Positions 9,758 through 19,891 of a stretch of 64,000 bases of DNA are shown piece after piece (the first letter of the stretch is position 1; every line of letters starts with the position of its first letter). A model generated the notes under the pieces. It was not told where the DNA came from, did no database searches, and saw only the letters and a program-made list of their open reading frames with translations. This DNA is from Escherichia sp. E4742 (GTDB lineage: Bacteria; Pseudomonadota; Gammaproteobacteria; Enterobacterales; Enterobacteriaceae), in contig NZ_CP040443.1 in assembly GCF_005843885.1 (NCBI RefSeq), positions 2,108,001 through 2,172,000 of the forward strand, given 5' to 3'. Made by a program: the position numbers and the translations under genes.

Positions 9758-11524
9758 TTATTCCGTGACTTCCAGTGTGGTGAAGGCAAACTTCTCGCCA
9801 TCAAACAGCCCCTGACTGGTCAGTTTCAATGCGGGGATCACCGGCAGGGAAAGAAACGCCATCTGAATAAACGGTTCGTCGGGTAACGGACCACATTCAC
9901 GGGCAGCGACTTTTAATGCGTCAATTTGCTCTGCCAGCGACTGCGCCGTGTCGGTGCTCATCAGCCCGGCAATGGGCAACGGTAGATGACTCTGTACCTG
10001 GCCGTTACGGACCACGCACAGCCCGCCGCCATCCTGAATCACCTGATTGACCGCCAGCGCCATCTCTTCTGCGCTACGACCGATCACCACAATATTATGG
10101 CTGTCATGGCTGACTGTCGCCGCCAGCGCGCCTTCATTCAGGCCAAAGCCGCCGAGCAAACCACAGGCCGGAGCCAGACGTTGCCCGTAACGCTCAAGTA
10201 CGGCAATAAAGCACACATCATCGCGATCAAAACCATTTTCGCTGTAGACGCTGGAGCGGGAGTGCGTGATCAGTTCGTTATGGATGACATCAATGACACG
10301 ATAGCGTTTTCCGGGGGTAAATTGCAGGGCAAAGTCGCTGGCGGAAACTGGCTGGCGATCAATGGTATTGCCATATGGCGGGGCGGATTGTGCCAGTCTC
10401 GCAGACTCTTCTGCCTGTAAGGTTTGTGCGTCAATCGGTTCGCCTTTCACCAGTACCTGTTGCACTGTGACTTTACGCGCGTCACTTAACAGGACAATGT
10501 CGGCCTGCTTGCCGGGAGCCAGTAAACCGAGGTGATTCAGACCAAAATGGCGCGCCGTCGACCAGCTGGCTACGCGATATGCCACATGCAGCGGCACATT
10601 GTGTTGTTCAATCAGGCGGCGAATTAAGGCGTCGATATGCCCTTCGTGAGCGATTTCCCACGGGTTACGGTCATCAGTACAAAGCATGCACTGTGGGCTG
10701 TTAAATTCGGTGATCAACGAAGCCAGCGCGTTGAGATTGCGGGCAGCGGACCCTTCGCGGATCATCAACGACATGCCGAGTTGTAATTTCCGACGGCCTT
10801 CTTCCAGTTGATAACTTTCGTGGCAGTTTTCAATACCCGCGGCAATATAGGCGTTAAGTTCTTTACCGCTTAGACCGGGGCAGTGACCATCCAGTGTCAG
10901 ATGACGAAAGGCATCCAGTTTATCGAGCAGCGCATTTTGTCCGCTAATTACGCCAGGGTAGTCCATCATTTCGGCAAGACCGGTAACCTGCGGATGGTCG
11001 CGCCAGGCGAGCATCTGTTCGAGGGTAAAACTGGCACCGTTAACATCGCAGCCTTCCAGGGCGGGTACGCAAGAGCTGACCTGCAAATACTGGTTTTGCT
11101 TTGCCTGTTCGGCACAGCGAGCAAACCAGGCAAACCCTGCTTCGCCCATCACGTTGACGATTTCATGAGGGTCGCAAATAACAGTCGTCAGGCCGCGCGG
11201 CAGAGTGGCGGTTTCAAAGGTGACAGGGGTCATCATGCTGGATTCAATATGCAGGTGTGCATCAATAAACCCCGGTACTGCCGTTGCGCCGTGGGCGTCA
11301 ATTCGGCGCGAAGCCGGAGCATCAGCGTATTCTGCGCCGACACCGGCAATGTAACGTCCTTTAATCACGATTGGGCCGGGAATTTCTCCGCCATTGATCA
11401 GATCCAGAATAGAGACATTATCAATAATATAATCGGCAGCGGCTTCGCCACGGGAAACGGCTAACAATTCCTGGTATTCGCTCCGACTAATGTAATGAAA
11501 TTTATGGCTAATAGAATTGTTCAT
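9758..11524 (-). CDS. ade: Adenine deaminase
   Basis: This 588-residue amidohydrolase converts adenine to hypoxanthine and ammonia in purine salvage. The metal-binding motif [13 protein letters not shown], the [11 protein letters not shown] loop, GHCPGL and the CTDDR motif identify it as the adenine deaminase branch of the amidohydrolase superfamily, with the family C-terminal domain ([10 protein letters not shown]). ATG 11524 is the first start in frame and gives the K-12 length. It is divergent from adeQ, the adenine permease, across about 170 bp, so uptake and deamination genes are paired. In K-12 H-NS silences this gene. Confidence 0.97.
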   Translation of the reverse strand: MNNSISHKFHYISRSEYQELLAVSRGEAAADYIIDNVSILDLINGGEIPGPIVIKGRYIAGVGAEYADAPASRRIDAHGATAVPGFIDAHLHIESSMMTPVTFETATLPRGLTTVICDPHEIVNVMGEAGFAWFARCAEQAKQNQYLQVSSCVPALEGCDVNGASFTLEQMLAWRDHPQVTGLAEMMDYPGVISGQNALLDKLDAFRHLTLDGHCPGLSGKELNAYIAAGIENCHESYQLEEGRRKLQLGMSLMIREGSAARNLNALASLITEFNSPQCMLCTDDRNPWEIAHEGHIDALIRRLIEQHNVPLHVAYRVASWSTARHFGLNHLGLLAPGKQADIVLLSDARKVTVQQVLVKGEPIDAQTLQAEESARLAQSAPPYGNTIDRQPVSASDFALQFTPGKRYRVIDVIHNELITHSRSSVYSENGFDRDDVCFIAVLERYGQRLAPACGLLGGFGLNEGALAATVSHDSHNIVVIGRSAEEMALAVNQVIQDGGGLCVVRNGQVQSHLPLPIAGLMSTDTAQSLAEQIDALKVAARECGPLPDEPFIQMAFLSLPVIPALKLTSQGLFDGEKFAFTTLEVTE

Positions 11525-11698
11525 ATTTTTCTCATTTTGATTTTATCAATTTGATTATTATTTATCATAAAGAAACGTCGCGAGATTATTAAAGAATATC
11601 CATTAATGTGCAATTGAAATGTGATAATTATCACTGAACCGTTGTTGTCATTTGTTTTACAAAAGCAAGGGATTAAATCTCCTCCAATGGACAAAAAA
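11525..11698. promoter_or_regulatory. Divergent ade/adeQ promoter region
   Basis: This AT-rich 174-bp gap separates two divergent purine genes, so both promoters must lie here. It contains TTGATTATTATTTATCATAA and other A/T tracts, as expected for an H-NS-bound region. No clear PurR operator was seen. Confidence 0.5.
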
Positions 11699-13033
11699 AT
11701 GAATAATGACAATACCGATTACGTGAGTAATGAATCAGGGACGCTTTCGCGATTATTTAAACTTCCTCAACATGGGACCACCGTCCGCACAGAATTGATT
11801 GCGGGGATGACCACTTTTTTAACCATGGTGTACATCGTTTTTGTTAACCCGCAAATTCTTGGCGCAGCGCAAATGGACCCAAAGGTGGTGTTTGTTACTA
11901 CCTGTTTGATTGCGGGCATTGGCAGTATTGCGATGGGAGTTTTTGCTAATCTTCCCGTCGCGCTGGCGCCTGCGATGGGGCTGAATGCGTTTTTCGCCTT
12001 CGTGGTGGTGGGGGCGATGGGGATCTCCTGGCAGACCGGGATGGGAGCCATATTCTGGGGCGCAATTGGGCTATTTTTGCTGACTCTTTTTCGTATCCGT
12101 TACTGGATGATCTCCAACATTCCGTTAAGTTTACGTATTGGTATCACCAGTGGTATCGGGCTATTTATTGCCTTAATGGGATTAAAAAATACCGGTGTTA
12201 TTGTCGCCAATAAAGACACGCTGGTGATGATTGGTGATTTAAGTTCCCACGGCGTGTTGTTAGGTATTTTAGGTTTTTTTATTATAACCGTGTTGTCATC
12301 GCGTAATTTTCATGCGGCGGTGTTGGTTTCTATCGTCGTCACTTCCTGCTGTGGATTATTTTTCGGAGATGTTCATTTCAGCGGAATCTATTCTATTCCA
12401 CCTGATATTAGCGGTGTTATTGGCGAAGTTGATTTGAGCGGGGCATTATCGCTTGAGCTTGCCGGTATCATTTTCTCCTTTATGTTGATCAACCTATTTG
12501 ATTCATCAGGAACATTAATTGGTGTAACTGATAAAGCTGGCTTAATAGATAGTAACGGTAAATTCCCTAACATGAATAAGGCGCTATATGTTGATAGCGT
12601 GAGTTCGGTGGCTGGCGCGTTTATCGGAACTTCCTCTGTTACCGCCTATATTGAAAGTACTTCTGGCGTGGCGGTCGGCGGTCGCACGGGGCTGACTGCG
12701 GTTGTTGTTGGCGTTATGTTCCTGTTAGTTATGTTCTTCTCGCCGCTGGTGGCGATGGTTCCACCTTACGCCACCGCCGGGGCGTTAATCTTTGTTGGCG
12801 TGTTGATGACCTCAAGTCTGGCGCGCGTTAACTGGGATGATTTTACTGAATCGGTACCCGCATTTATCACCACGGTGATGATGCCCTTTACGTTCTCGAT
12901 CACTGAAGGGATTGCGCTCGGCTTTATGTCCTACTGCATCATGAAAGTGTGTACTGGTCGCTGGCGTGATCTGAATCTATGTGTGGTGGTTGTAGCGGCA
13001 TTGTTTGCGCTGAAAATCATCCTGGTGGATTAG
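11699..13033 (+). CDS. adeQ: Adenine permease AdeQ
   Basis: This 444-residue AzgA-type NCS2 permease imports adenine by proton symport. It has multiple hydrophobic segments, the N-terminal TELIAGMTTFLTMVYIVFVNP and the family signature GLNAFFAF; ESTSGVAVGGRTGLTA near residue 330 is the second conserved block. ATG 11699 gives the K-12 protein; an in-frame ATG at 11687 and further upstream starts are less likely. It is divergent from ade. Formerly named yicO. Confidence 0.96.
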   Translation: MNNDNTDYVSNESGTLSRLFKLPQHGTTVRTELIAGMTTFLTMVYIVFVNPQILGAAQMDPKVVFVTTCLIAGIGSIAMGVFANLPVALAPAMGLNAFFAFVVVGAMGISWQTGMGAIFWGAIGLFLLTLFRIRYWMISNIPLSLRIGITSGIGLFIALMGLKNTGVIVANKDTLVMIGDLSSHGVLLGILGFFIITVLSSRNFHAAVLVSIVVTSCCGLFFGDVHFSGIYSIPPDISGVIGEVDLSGALSLELAGIIFSFMLINLFDSSGTLIGVTDKAGLIDSNGKFPNMNKALYVDSVSSVAGAFIGTSSVTAYIESTSGVAVGGRTGLTAVVVGVMFLLVMFFSPLVAMVPPYATAGALIFVGVLMTSSLARVNWDDFTESVPAFITTVMMPFTFSITEGIALGFMSYCIMKVCTGRWRDLNLCVVVVAALFALKIILVD

Positions 13034-13085
13034 TATCTGATAAGCGTTTCCAGATATCATGAGTGCCGATTACGCAGGAGAACTC

Positions 13086-13538
13086 ATGATCTGGATAATG
13101 CTCGCTACGCTGGCGGTGGTGTTTGTGGTTGGTTTTCGGGTGCTGACATCCGGGGCCAGAAAAGCGATTCGCCGCCTCAGCGATCGGCTGAATATTGATG
13201 TTGTACCCGTTGAGTCAATGGTCGATCAAATGGGAAAGTCAGCCGGTGACGAATTTTTACGTTATCTGCATCGCCCGGATGAGTCGCACCTGCAAAATGC
13301 CGCGCAGGTGTTGCTTATCTGGCAGGTTGTCATTGTCGATGGTAGCGAACAGAACCTGCTGCAATGGCATCGGATTTTACAAAAAGCCCGCCTTGCCGCG
13401 CCGATTACCGATGCTCAGGTCAGGCTGGCGCTGGGTTTTCTGCGCGAAATAGAGCCTGAAATGCAGGAGATTAATGCATTCCAGATGCGCTACAACGCGT
13501 TTTTTCAGCCTGCTGAGGGCGTTTACTGGCTGCATTAA
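13086..13538 (+). CDS. yicN: DUF1198 family protein YicN
   Basis: This 150-residue protein of unknown function has one N-terminal membrane anchor (MIWIMLATLAVVFVVGFRVL) and a soluble, mainly helical remainder. ATG 13086 has an AGGAG sequence close upstream and gives the K-12 length; an upstream ATG at 13059 would add nine residues without a clear ribosome site. It lies 52 bp after adeQ and may be co-transcribed. Confidence 0.9.
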   Translation: MIWIMLATLAVVFVVGFRVLTSGARKAIRRLSDRLNIDVVPVESMVDQMGKSAGDEFLRYLHRPDESHLQNAAQVLLIWQVVIVDGSEQNLLQWHRILQKARLAAPITDAQVRLALGFLREIEPEMQEINAFQMRYNAFFQPAEGVYWLH

Positions 13539-13545
13539 AACCGCT

Positions 13546-13650
13546 TTGCCTGATGCGACGCTGGCGCGTCTTATCAGGCCTACATACCCACGTCTAACCT
13601 GTAGGGCAAATAAGGCGTTCACGCCGTATCTGCTATCGGATCTGACAGTA
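13546..13650. repeat. REP/BIME element
   Basis: GCCTGATGCGACGCTGGCGC followed by GTCTTATCAGGC is a full REP palindrome. A second, diverged arm (GTAGGGCAAATAAGGCGTTC...) follows, forming a bacterial interspersed mosaic element downstream of yicN. Confidence 0.85.
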
Positions 13651-13675
13651 GGCGGACGCATTCTCTACGTTCTAT

Positions 13676-13999
13676 TTACAGCAGCACCTCTAGCCCGTGT
13701 TTTTGCACAATACTAAGTAGTTTTAATGACATACCGCTGGGGCGTTTAGCGCCACTTTCCCATTTTTGTACAGTTGAAACGCTGGTATTGAGATAGTGAG
13801 CGAAGACGGGTTGACTTACTTTTAATTTTTCCCGCAGTGCTTTTATCTCAACAGGTTGTAAGTCTGGCACGCTGGTCAGGCAGGCTTTGTCAAAAGTACG
13901 CATTGTTTCGGCAGAAATGGCATCAACGCTGGACAATCCAGCCGCCGCGCTGTGAATGGCCTCAAATGCAGGACTTTTGAATTTAGTTTTTGCAGTCAT
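13676..13999 (-). CDS. HigA-like XRE-family antitoxin
   Basis: This 107-residue protein has an N-terminal flexible half and a C-terminal helix-turn-helix of the Xre/HigA type (LREKLKVSQPVFAHYLNTSVSTVQKWESG). It follows the toxin gene with a 17-bp overlap, toxin first, as in higBA operons. Such antitoxins neutralise the toxin and repress the shared promoter, probably through the inverted repeat at 14362-14390. The pair is absent from the K-12 order I remember between yicN and nepI. Confidence 0.85.
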   Translation of the reverse strand: MTAKTKFKSPAFEAIHSAAAGLSSVDAISAETMRTFDKACLTSVPDLQPVEIKALREKLKVSQPVFAHYLNTSVSTVQKWESGAKRPSGMSLKLLSIVQKHGLEVLL

Positions 14000-14336
14000 A
14001 GCAGATCTCTGTCCGTTCTTTACTGTTAATCATTGCCGTCAGTTGGGCTTTCGTAAGGAAGGCATAATGCTTTGCGAGTTCACGAAATCCAGACAGTTCC
14101 TGACTATTGATGTTCGACATATCCTGTTTGGCATATAAAAACGTGTAAAACCAATTGTTACCCCCTTTCGCCAGAATAATTGCACGTTCACGATTTTGGT
14201 GAAGGCGCTTTTTAAAAACGCCACCACCAAGCGCATCAGCTTTACCCTGATCTGTTTCTAAAATGGCCCGGCATAACTCTTCATCTGTTATTGCATGAGA
14301 CTTCGCTTCCCTTGCAAACCATTTGGTTTTAAACAC
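13983..14336 (-). CDS. RelE/HigB-type toxin (DUF1044-like)
   Basis: This 117-residue basic protein has the features of the HigB-2/RelE superfamily: WFAREAK near the start, a DxGxGG-like middle (LGGGVFKKRLH), the basic stretch NRERAIILAKGGNNWFYTFLYAK and a C-terminal helix with SGFRELAKHY. Members are ribosome-dependent or free mRNA interferases. It precedes and overlaps the antitoxin gene. The start at 14336 was chosen because it lies just after the operator-like palindrome. Activity is inferred from family only. Confidence 0.85.
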   Translation of the reverse strand: MFKTKWFAREAKSHAITDEELCRAILETDQGKADALGGGVFKKRLHQNRERAIILAKGGNNWFYTFLYAKQDMSNINSQELSGFRELAKHYAFLTKAQLTAMINSKERTEICYDCKN

Positions 14337-14361
14337 GCGTATATCGTTGATGTCCTGTCAT

Positions 14362-14390
14362 TAAAGTATATCACTAAGTGCGATACTTTA
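14362..14390. promoter_or_regulatory. Candidate operator of the higBA-like operon
   Basis: TAAAGTAT and ATACTTTA form a perfect 8-bp inverted repeat with a 13-bp spacer, about 25 bp upstream of the toxin start. The geometry suits a dimeric antitoxin-binding site over the promoter. Confidence 0.6.
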
Positions 14391-14568
14391 TCCTTATTCC
14401 CAACCAAATCGCGAAAATGCATATCACCTTGCCATATGATTTTTATTTCCTCGAGCAGCCTCGAATTTTTCCCACAACATCGTAAAAGTTGCAAAAACGT
14501 TAAATGCATCACACATTTCAATGTTAAACTGGTCGGCTTTTCCCCTGAAACATGCCACGGGTAACACC

Positions 14569-15759
14569 ATGAGTGAATATATCGAAGAAAACCGCGGCGC
14601 GGACGCCATTAACCGACCGAACTGGTCAGCCGTTTTCTCGGTGGCGTTTTGCGTCGCCTGTCTGATTATCGTTGAGTTTTTGCCCGTCAGTTTGTTGACG
14701 CCGATGGCGCACGATTTAGGCATTTCGGAAGGGGTTGCCGGGCAATCGGTGACTGTAACCGCTTTTGTGGCGATGTTTGCCAGTTTGTTTATTACCCAGA
14801 CCATTCAGGCCACTGACCGCCGCTACGTTGTCATTCTGTTCGCCGTTTTGCTGACGCTTTCCTGCTTACTGGTTTCCTTTGCCAGCTCATTCAGTCTGCT
14901 GTTAATCGGTCGCGCCTGTCTGGGGCTGGCACTGGGCGGATTCTGGGCGATGTCGGCGTCGCTGACCATGCGCCTGGTACCGCCTCGTACGGTGCCGAAG
15001 GCGCTGTCGGTGATCTTCGGCGCGGTGTCCATTGCGCTGGTAATTGCCGCGCCATTGGGCAGTTTTTTAGGCGAGCTTATCGGTTGGCGCAATGTCTTTA
15101 ATGCGGCGGCGGTGATGGGCGTGCTGTGTATTATCTGGATTATCAAATCATTGCCTTCGCTGCCTGGCGAACCGTCACATCAGAAACAAAATACCTTTCG
15201 CCTGTTGCAGCGTCCGGGGGTGATGGCCGGGATGATCGCCATCTTTATGTCCTTCGCCGGGCAGTTTGCTTTTTTCACTTATATTCGCCCAGTGTATATG
15301 AATCTGGCGGGATTCGGTGTTGATGGCTTAACGCTGGTGCTGTTGAGTTTTGGTATCGCCAGCTTTGTTGGTACATCGCTTTCGTCGTTTATTCTCAAAC
15401 GTTCGGTGAAACTGGCCTTAGCGGGCGCACCGTTTGTGCTCGCCCTGAGCGCGCTGGTACTGACGCTGTGGGGAAGCGATAAAATTGTTGCTACTGGTGT
15501 GGCGATTATCTGGGGGCTGACCTTTGCTTTAATTCCCGTTGGCTGGTCAACGTGGATCACTCGCTCATTGGCCGATCAGGCAGAAAAGGCTGGGTCTATT
15601 CAGGTGGCCGTTATTCAGCTTGCCAATACCTGCGGTGCGGCAATCGGCGGTTATGCGTTGGATAACATTGGTCTGACTTCGCCGCTGATGTTGTCCGGCA
15701 CATTGATGTTGCTGACTGCATTGTTGGTTACTGCAAAGGTGAAAATGAAGAAATCCTGA
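14569..15759 (+). CDS. nepI: Purine ribonucleoside exporter NepI
   Basis: This 396-residue, 12-helix MFS transporter of the DHA1 family exports inosine, guanosine and related analogues. It matches K-12 NepI (formerly YicM) closely; motif C-like glycines are seen in [13 protein letters not shown], and [17 protein letters not shown] ends the N-terminal half. ATG 14569 gives the K-12 protein; a frame extension to 14521 has no support. Confidence 0.96.
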   Translation: MSEYIEENRGADAINRPNWSAVFSVAFCVACLIIVEFLPVSLLTPMAHDLGISEGVAGQSVTVTAFVAMFASLFITQTIQATDRRYVVILFAVLLTLSCLLVSFASSFSLLLIGRACLGLALGGFWAMSASLTMRLVPPRTVPKALSVIFGAVSIALVIAAPLGSFLGELIGWRNVFNAAAVMGVLCIIWIIKSLPSLPGEPSHQKQNTFRLLQRPGVMAGMIAIFMSFAGQFAFFTYIRPVYMNLAGFGVDGLTLVLLSFGIASFVGTSLSSFILKRSVKLALAGAPFVLALSALVLTLWGSDKIVATGVAIIWGLTFALIPVGWSTWITRSLADQAEKAGSIQVAVIQLANTCGAAIGGYALDNIGLTSPLMLSGTLMLLTALLVTAKVKMKKS

Positions 15760-15799
15760 TATCAGGTAAAGAAGCGTTGGTCAGTGGTTGTTGCCGTTC

Positions 15800-16093
15800 T
15801 TACATATCCGGGCATTCTACCTTACCCAACGCTTCCCAATAATTGCTCTGATTATTACGTTCCATCGCCACGATGGCCTCGCGTATGTGTTGTTTATTGT
15901 TTTCATCTGACAACATTAACTTTTCCCACGCTTCATCTGATAACGATGCCTGTGGGGTACAAATTTTTCGCAAATCCTCTAATACCGTATTTTTCTCTTT
16001 CGCCGATTGTAGCGAGCTAAAAGGCGACTCGGCATACACGATACCTGGCATCGCGAAAACAGCGAAAATAAGAAGCAGCGTCGTTGATTTCAT
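15800..16093 (-). CDS. yicS: Small secreted protein YicS
   Basis: This 97-residue protein has a typical signal peptide (MKSTTLLLIFAVFAMPGIVYA, cleavage after residue 21), so it is probably periplasmic. The mature part is polar with two cysteines (KICTPQ, KVECPDM). The function is unknown. I chose ATG 16093 because the signal peptide starts there and a GGTGGAACTC sequence precedes it; longer frames to 16162 are unlikely. Confidence 0.88.
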   Translation of the reverse strand: MKSTTLLLIFAVFAMPGIVYAESPFSSLQSAKEKNTVLEDLRKICTPQASLSDEAWEKLMLSDENNKQHIREAIVAMERNNQSNYWEALGKVECPDM

Positions 16094-16314
16094 GAGTTCC
16101 ACCTTTTTACAAATGGCATCGAATGAAGCATAAGTGTAGTTTGCTTTCATCGCTCTCATCATGCTGTACGAAACGCGCTTGCGTGGTCAGTAAGAAGTGC
16201 CAGACCTTATATTCCACTTTTATTCCTTTTTATTCTTATCGATAGCGTTTCGTTTTTTAAACCGCAGCGACCTTACCGCTATAGTCAGGTAATCATTAAT
16301 AAAAGGATAAAAAA

Positions 16315-17133
16315 ATGAAACTGACAACACATCATCTACGGACAGGGGCAGCATTATTACTGGCGGGGATCCTGCTGGCAGGCTGCGACCAGCAAAACAG
16401 CGATGCAAAACACATTAAAGTTGGCGTCATTAACGGTGCCGAACAGGATGTGGCAGAAGTCGCTAAAAAAGTGGCCAAAGAGAAGTATGGTCTTGAAGTT
16501 GAATTGGTTGGATTTAGTGGTTCGTTGTTGCCGAACGATGCAACTAATCAGGGTGAACTGGATGCCAATGTCTTCCAGCATCGTCCTTTCCTTGAACAGG
16601 ATAATCAGGCGCACGGTTACAAACTGGTGGCGGTAGGAAATACCTTTGTCTTCCCCATGGCAGGCTATTCGAAAAAAATTAAAACAGTCGATCAGCTAAA
16701 AGAAGGAGCGACAGTAGCGATTCCGAATGATCCAACCAATCTGGGTCGTGCGCTGTTACTGTTGCAAAAAGAGAAACTTATTACCTTAAAAGAGGGGAAA
16801 GGTTTACTGCCAACGGCGTTGGATATTATTGAGAATCCACGCCATTTGCAGATCATGGAGCTGGAAGGGGCACAGTTGCCACGTGTACTGGACGACCCGA
16901 AAGTGGATGTAGCGATTATCAGCACCACTTACATCCAGCAAACAGGACTTTCTCCGGTTAACGACAGCGTATTTATTGAAGATAAAAATTCACCGTATGT
17001 GAACATTCTGGTGGCGCGGGAAGATAATAAGGATGCAGAAAACGTGAAGGAGTTTCTGCAATCTTATCAGTCACCAGAAGTTGCTAAAGCGGCAGAAACC
17101 CTCTTTAACGGTGGCGCGGTGCCTGGCTGGTAA
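16315..17133 (+). CDS. nlpA: Inner-membrane lipoprotein NlpA (lipoprotein-28)
   Basis: This 272-residue lipoprotein is a paralogue of the methionine-binding protein MetQ. It has a lipobox LLAGC, with the lipidated Cys at residue 24 followed by Asp (CDQQ), the classical Lol-avoidance signal that keeps a lipoprotein in the inner membrane. The rest is the NlpA/MetQ periplasmic binding fold (IKVGVINGAEQDVAEVAKK, NVFQHRPFLEQ, DPTNLGRALLLLQ). In K-12 it contributes to methionine uptake and vesicle formation. ATG 16315 has an AAGGATAA ribosome site. Confidence 0.96.
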   Translation: MKLTTHHLRTGAALLLAGILLAGCDQQNSDAKHIKVGVINGAEQDVAEVAKKVAKEKYGLEVELVGFSGSLLPNDATNQGELDANVFQHRPFLEQDNQAHGYKLVAVGNTFVFPMAGYSKKIKTVDQLKEGATVAIPNDPTNLGRALLLLQKEKLITLKEGKGLLPTALDIIENPRHLQIMELEGAQLPRVLDDPKVDVAIISTTYIQQTGLSPVNDSVFIEDKNSPYVNILVAREDNKDAENVKEFLQSYQSPEVAKAAETLFNGGAVPGW

Positions 17134-17158
17134 TGATCAACCGTGCCGCGCCGGACGA

Positions 17159-18061
17159 TTACATTTTTCTGGCGCGGCGGCGGGAATCCATTGAAATCAA
17201 AATCACCGATGACAGAATCAGTAGCGTTCCCAGCCAATCTGGTAATGTGAAGGTGATCCCCAGCAACAGCAAAGAGAGCAGCGCGCTACTTAATGGTTCT
17301 GCACAACTCAAAATACTGGCTTTCGGCCCGCCAATTAACTGTGCACCTTTCAGATACAGACTAAAGGTCAGCGAAGTTCCAATTACCACCAGATAGAAAA
17401 AAGCCAGAATCAGGCTGCCATTAACCACGAAATTTGTTCCTTGCCCGGCATAAAAGGGCAGCAGGACCAGCCCACCAATGAGCATACTCCAGCCGACCAC
17501 GGGCAGCGTGCCGTAACGGGCAATGAGCGTTGAGGGGTATGTCGTATAGAATGCGGCAGCAAAGGCTGAAGCAACTCCCCAGAACAGCGCAGCAGGAGAG
17601 ATCGACAACGATGTTGGATTACCGTGGGTGACCAGCAAAAATGTGCCTATCAGGGAGGTCAAAATCGCGGTAAATACCAGAATACCGGGGCGCGATTTTC
17701 GTACCAGTGAGAACCAGGCCACGATAATCGTTGGTGATAAAAATTGCAGCACCGTTGCTGTAGCTGCATTGGATTTTTCAATCGTCAGTAAGAAAGTTAG
17801 CTGGACGGTCAGGGCGCCAACAATGGAAAAAATAAGCAGGCTGATGGCATCTTTATGATTCTTAATGATTGAGAAGACTTTATCGCCGTGGATAAAAGAG
17901 AGCGTCAGCAGAATAAATCCGGCAAATATCAGTCGCGTCATGGTCAGAAACTGCGATGACATCTGACTTTGCTCCATGATGTATTGCGCGCAAACGCCTG
18001 AACTTCCCCATAATACGGCGGCAATCAGAACGTTCATCATCCCCTTTCTGGTGGAACCCAT
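17159..18061 (-). CDS. yicL: EamA/DMT-family permease YicL
   Basis: This 300-residue inner-membrane protein has ten hydrophobic segments in two EamA repeats ([15 protein letters not shown] in the first, [16 protein letters not shown] and [21 protein letters not shown] in the second). It is a predicted metabolite exporter with unknown substrate. It is about seven residues shorter at the C-terminus than the K-12 form as I remember it, ending in RRRARKM. It is convergent with nlpA, 25 bp apart. Confidence 0.92.
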   Translation of the reverse strand: MGSTRKGMMNVLIAAVLWGSSGVCAQYIMEQSQMSSQFLTMTRLIFAGFILLTLSFIHGDKVFSIIKNHKDAISLLIFSIVGALTVQLTFLLTIEKSNAATATVLQFLSPTIIVAWFSLVRKSRPGILVFTAILTSLIGTFLLVTHGNPTSLSISPAALFWGVASAFAAAFYTTYPSTLIARYGTLPVVGWSMLIGGLVLLPFYAGQGTNFVVNGSLILAFFYLVVIGTSLTFSLYLKGAQLIGGPKASILSCAEPLSSALLSLLLLGITFTLPDWLGTLLILSSVILISMDSRRRARKM

Positions 18062-18265
18062 TTTTCCCTCTGCATACTGTTTTGTCGTTTATGTATGCAG
18101 GCATGATAGCAAAAATGGTGAGAATGACCCCTTCCGGTAAATCAGTCATTTGATGGGGCGAACATTTATGAAACGAGTGAAATACTTGTTAAACCGTCAG
18201 GTTATGACGTTATCATTTTGTTCAGACAGCGTGCTACTGTTCGCTTTTTAAACGCGAAGAATGCT

Positions 18266-19483
18266 ATGCAAATCCATAAAGTGATCAAACCCGAGTTTGT
18301 GAAGAAGTTTTCCTGTGTCGGTCCCGACTGCCTGATTTCCTGTTGTCAGGGATGGCAAATAGATATCGATAAGAAAACTCATCATGATTACCTCAACGCA
18401 CACCATCCGGAAATCTCCAGCCTGGCGAAAGAGAATTTGATGCTGGTGCGAAAAGGTAAACAAAGATATTCGAGAATTAAGCTGGACGCGCAGGGGCAGT
18501 GTCCGTTTCTCGACGAAAATAAACTCTGCCTGGTTCATCGCGAGCTGGGAGGCAACGCGCTTTCAGTTACCTGTTCTACTTATCCACGTTGTAAAAAGCA
18601 CTACGCGGATACAACTCGTTATTCGATGACGCTTTCATGTCCAGAAGTAGCCCGGCTGGTATTGTTCGATGCCGACAGCATGTTAGTGCATGAACAAGAT
18701 GAGCTGCTGGCGAAGGCGAAAAACAATATCATCGCCCGGCAGCAGCCGGTTAATCAGATCCAACAGATTGTGCATCTCTTTGCCTGGCACCTTCTACAGG
18801 CGCCATCGTTGAACGTTGAAGAGAACCTGATGGCGCTGGCACAGTTTATGGTTTATCTGCAGCGCATTGAGTTCGATCTGCATCGCCATTTTGCGCAGGC
18901 CGAACAGTATCATCAGGAACTATTAAGCGAGCTGGCGGCAGGTATAAGTTTGATTCATCGCTCAACGTCAACGGAGTCGGTTGGATTGAAGGTGCGCGCG
19001 CTGTCGGCATTGGGTTCACTTATCGCGAATGAAGGCGCCAGGGATAACATTATCGCTGGGGTGCATCGGAAGATGGCGGTGTATTTAAACATTACAGCCA
19101 GCACGGATAAGCAGGATCTGGTCGACAAGTTTGCAGTTCTGGATAAGCAATGGCAGCAGCTTTGCCAGGATTCTATCCTTAGCGCCCCGCATGTATTGCG
19201 TAATTTACTGACCTACAAAATTTACCACTGTCATTTTCCGGATGCTGATTTCTCAACGATCATGCGCCAGGTTTACCGTTTAATCCTCGATTATTTCTAT
19301 ATTAAGCATTTGTTGAGTGTGACATCGCTGGAAGTAACTCCAGATGAGGCAACGGTACTGAAAATTGTGGCGAGCCTTGCCGAGAAAACCTTGCATTCGC
19401 CAATTATCAATCAGCGGATGGATAAAGCGATCGACATGATCAATGCCGGGGACGATCTCTCCTGCCTGCTGTTGATTCGTTAA
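18266..19483 (+). CDS. FliB-like flagellin lysine-N-methylase family protein
   Basis: This 405-residue protein has the FliB/YkgJ-type cysteine-rich N-terminus: FSCVGPDCLISCCQGW (residues 15-30), FLDENKLCLVHRELG, VTCSTYPRC and SCPEV. These cysteines probably hold an Fe-S cluster or zinc. FliB methylates lysines on flagellin in Salmonella. Here the gene is not near fliC, so its target is unknown. I chose ATG 18266 rather than the longer frame from 18218. It lies in the position where K-12 has setC, between yicL and selC. Confidence 0.8.
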   Translation: MQIHKVIKPEFVKKFSCVGPDCLISCCQGWQIDIDKKTHHDYLNAHHPEISSLAKENLMLVRKGKQRYSRIKLDAQGQCPFLDENKLCLVHRELGGNALSVTCSTYPRCKKHYADTTRYSMTLSCPEVARLVLFDADSMLVHEQDELLAKAKNNIIARQQPVNQIQQIVHLFAWHLLQAPSLNVEENLMALAQFMVYLQRIEFDLHRHFAQAEQYHQELLSELAAGISLIHRSTSTESVGLKVRALSALGSLIANEGARDNIIAGVHRKMAVYLNITASTDKQDLVDKFAVLDKQWQQLCQDSILSAPHVLRNLLTYKIYHCHFPDADFSTIMRQVYRLILDYFYIKHLLSVTSLEVTPDEATVLKIVASLAEKTLHSPIINQRMDKAIDMINAGDDLSCLLLIR

Positions 19484-19645
19484 ATTCGCCTGTCGGGGAT
19501 TGGGTTAAGCGTTTGTCTGACATCTCGCTTCCGCTGTAATAAATATTAAGAACAACTTCGGTAAAGCAGGTTGAATCATGAACAGAAGAAATTATCTGCT
19601 TTAAACGGTATTACAAGGGATTGGTGAACGTCAGAAGAGGCATTT

Positions 19646-19666
19646 TGGCGGAGATCACAGGAGTCG
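19646..19666. other. Degenerate selC attachment site (distal end of the island)
   Basis: Read on the minus strand this is CGACTCCTGTGATCT-CCGCCA, the 3' end of selC including the CCA end, missing one T relative to the tRNA. Islands integrating in selC copy the tRNA 3' end at their far side, so this repeat marks the left boundary. No complete tRNA gene is present. The surrounding 19484-19891 holds no gene; the part to the right is AT-rich with a C-rich patch (GATGCCCCCTGTTATGCCCC). Confidence 0.75.
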
Positions 19667-19891
19667 TATTTTATAGTTAACTGCTTTGTTATAAAATAAT
19701 TTTCTTTACTGATATTTCTAGATGCCCCCTGTTATGCCCCCAAATGATTTTGATTGTGAAGAAGGAAGGATTCAGTGCTACTTTGAGATTCCTGTCACTA
19801 TAGTAAAGCAGCAATATCTCGTCTACTGAACCTGTAAGTTAGCCTTACAGGTTGTGAGGGGCCTGCTGCAATGATTATGTCAGAAATTAAG

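Noticed and set aside
19646..19666. A complete tRNA-Sec gene at the island edge
   Set aside because: Only the 3' 21 bases are present, with one base missing, and no acceptor or anticodon arm can be built.
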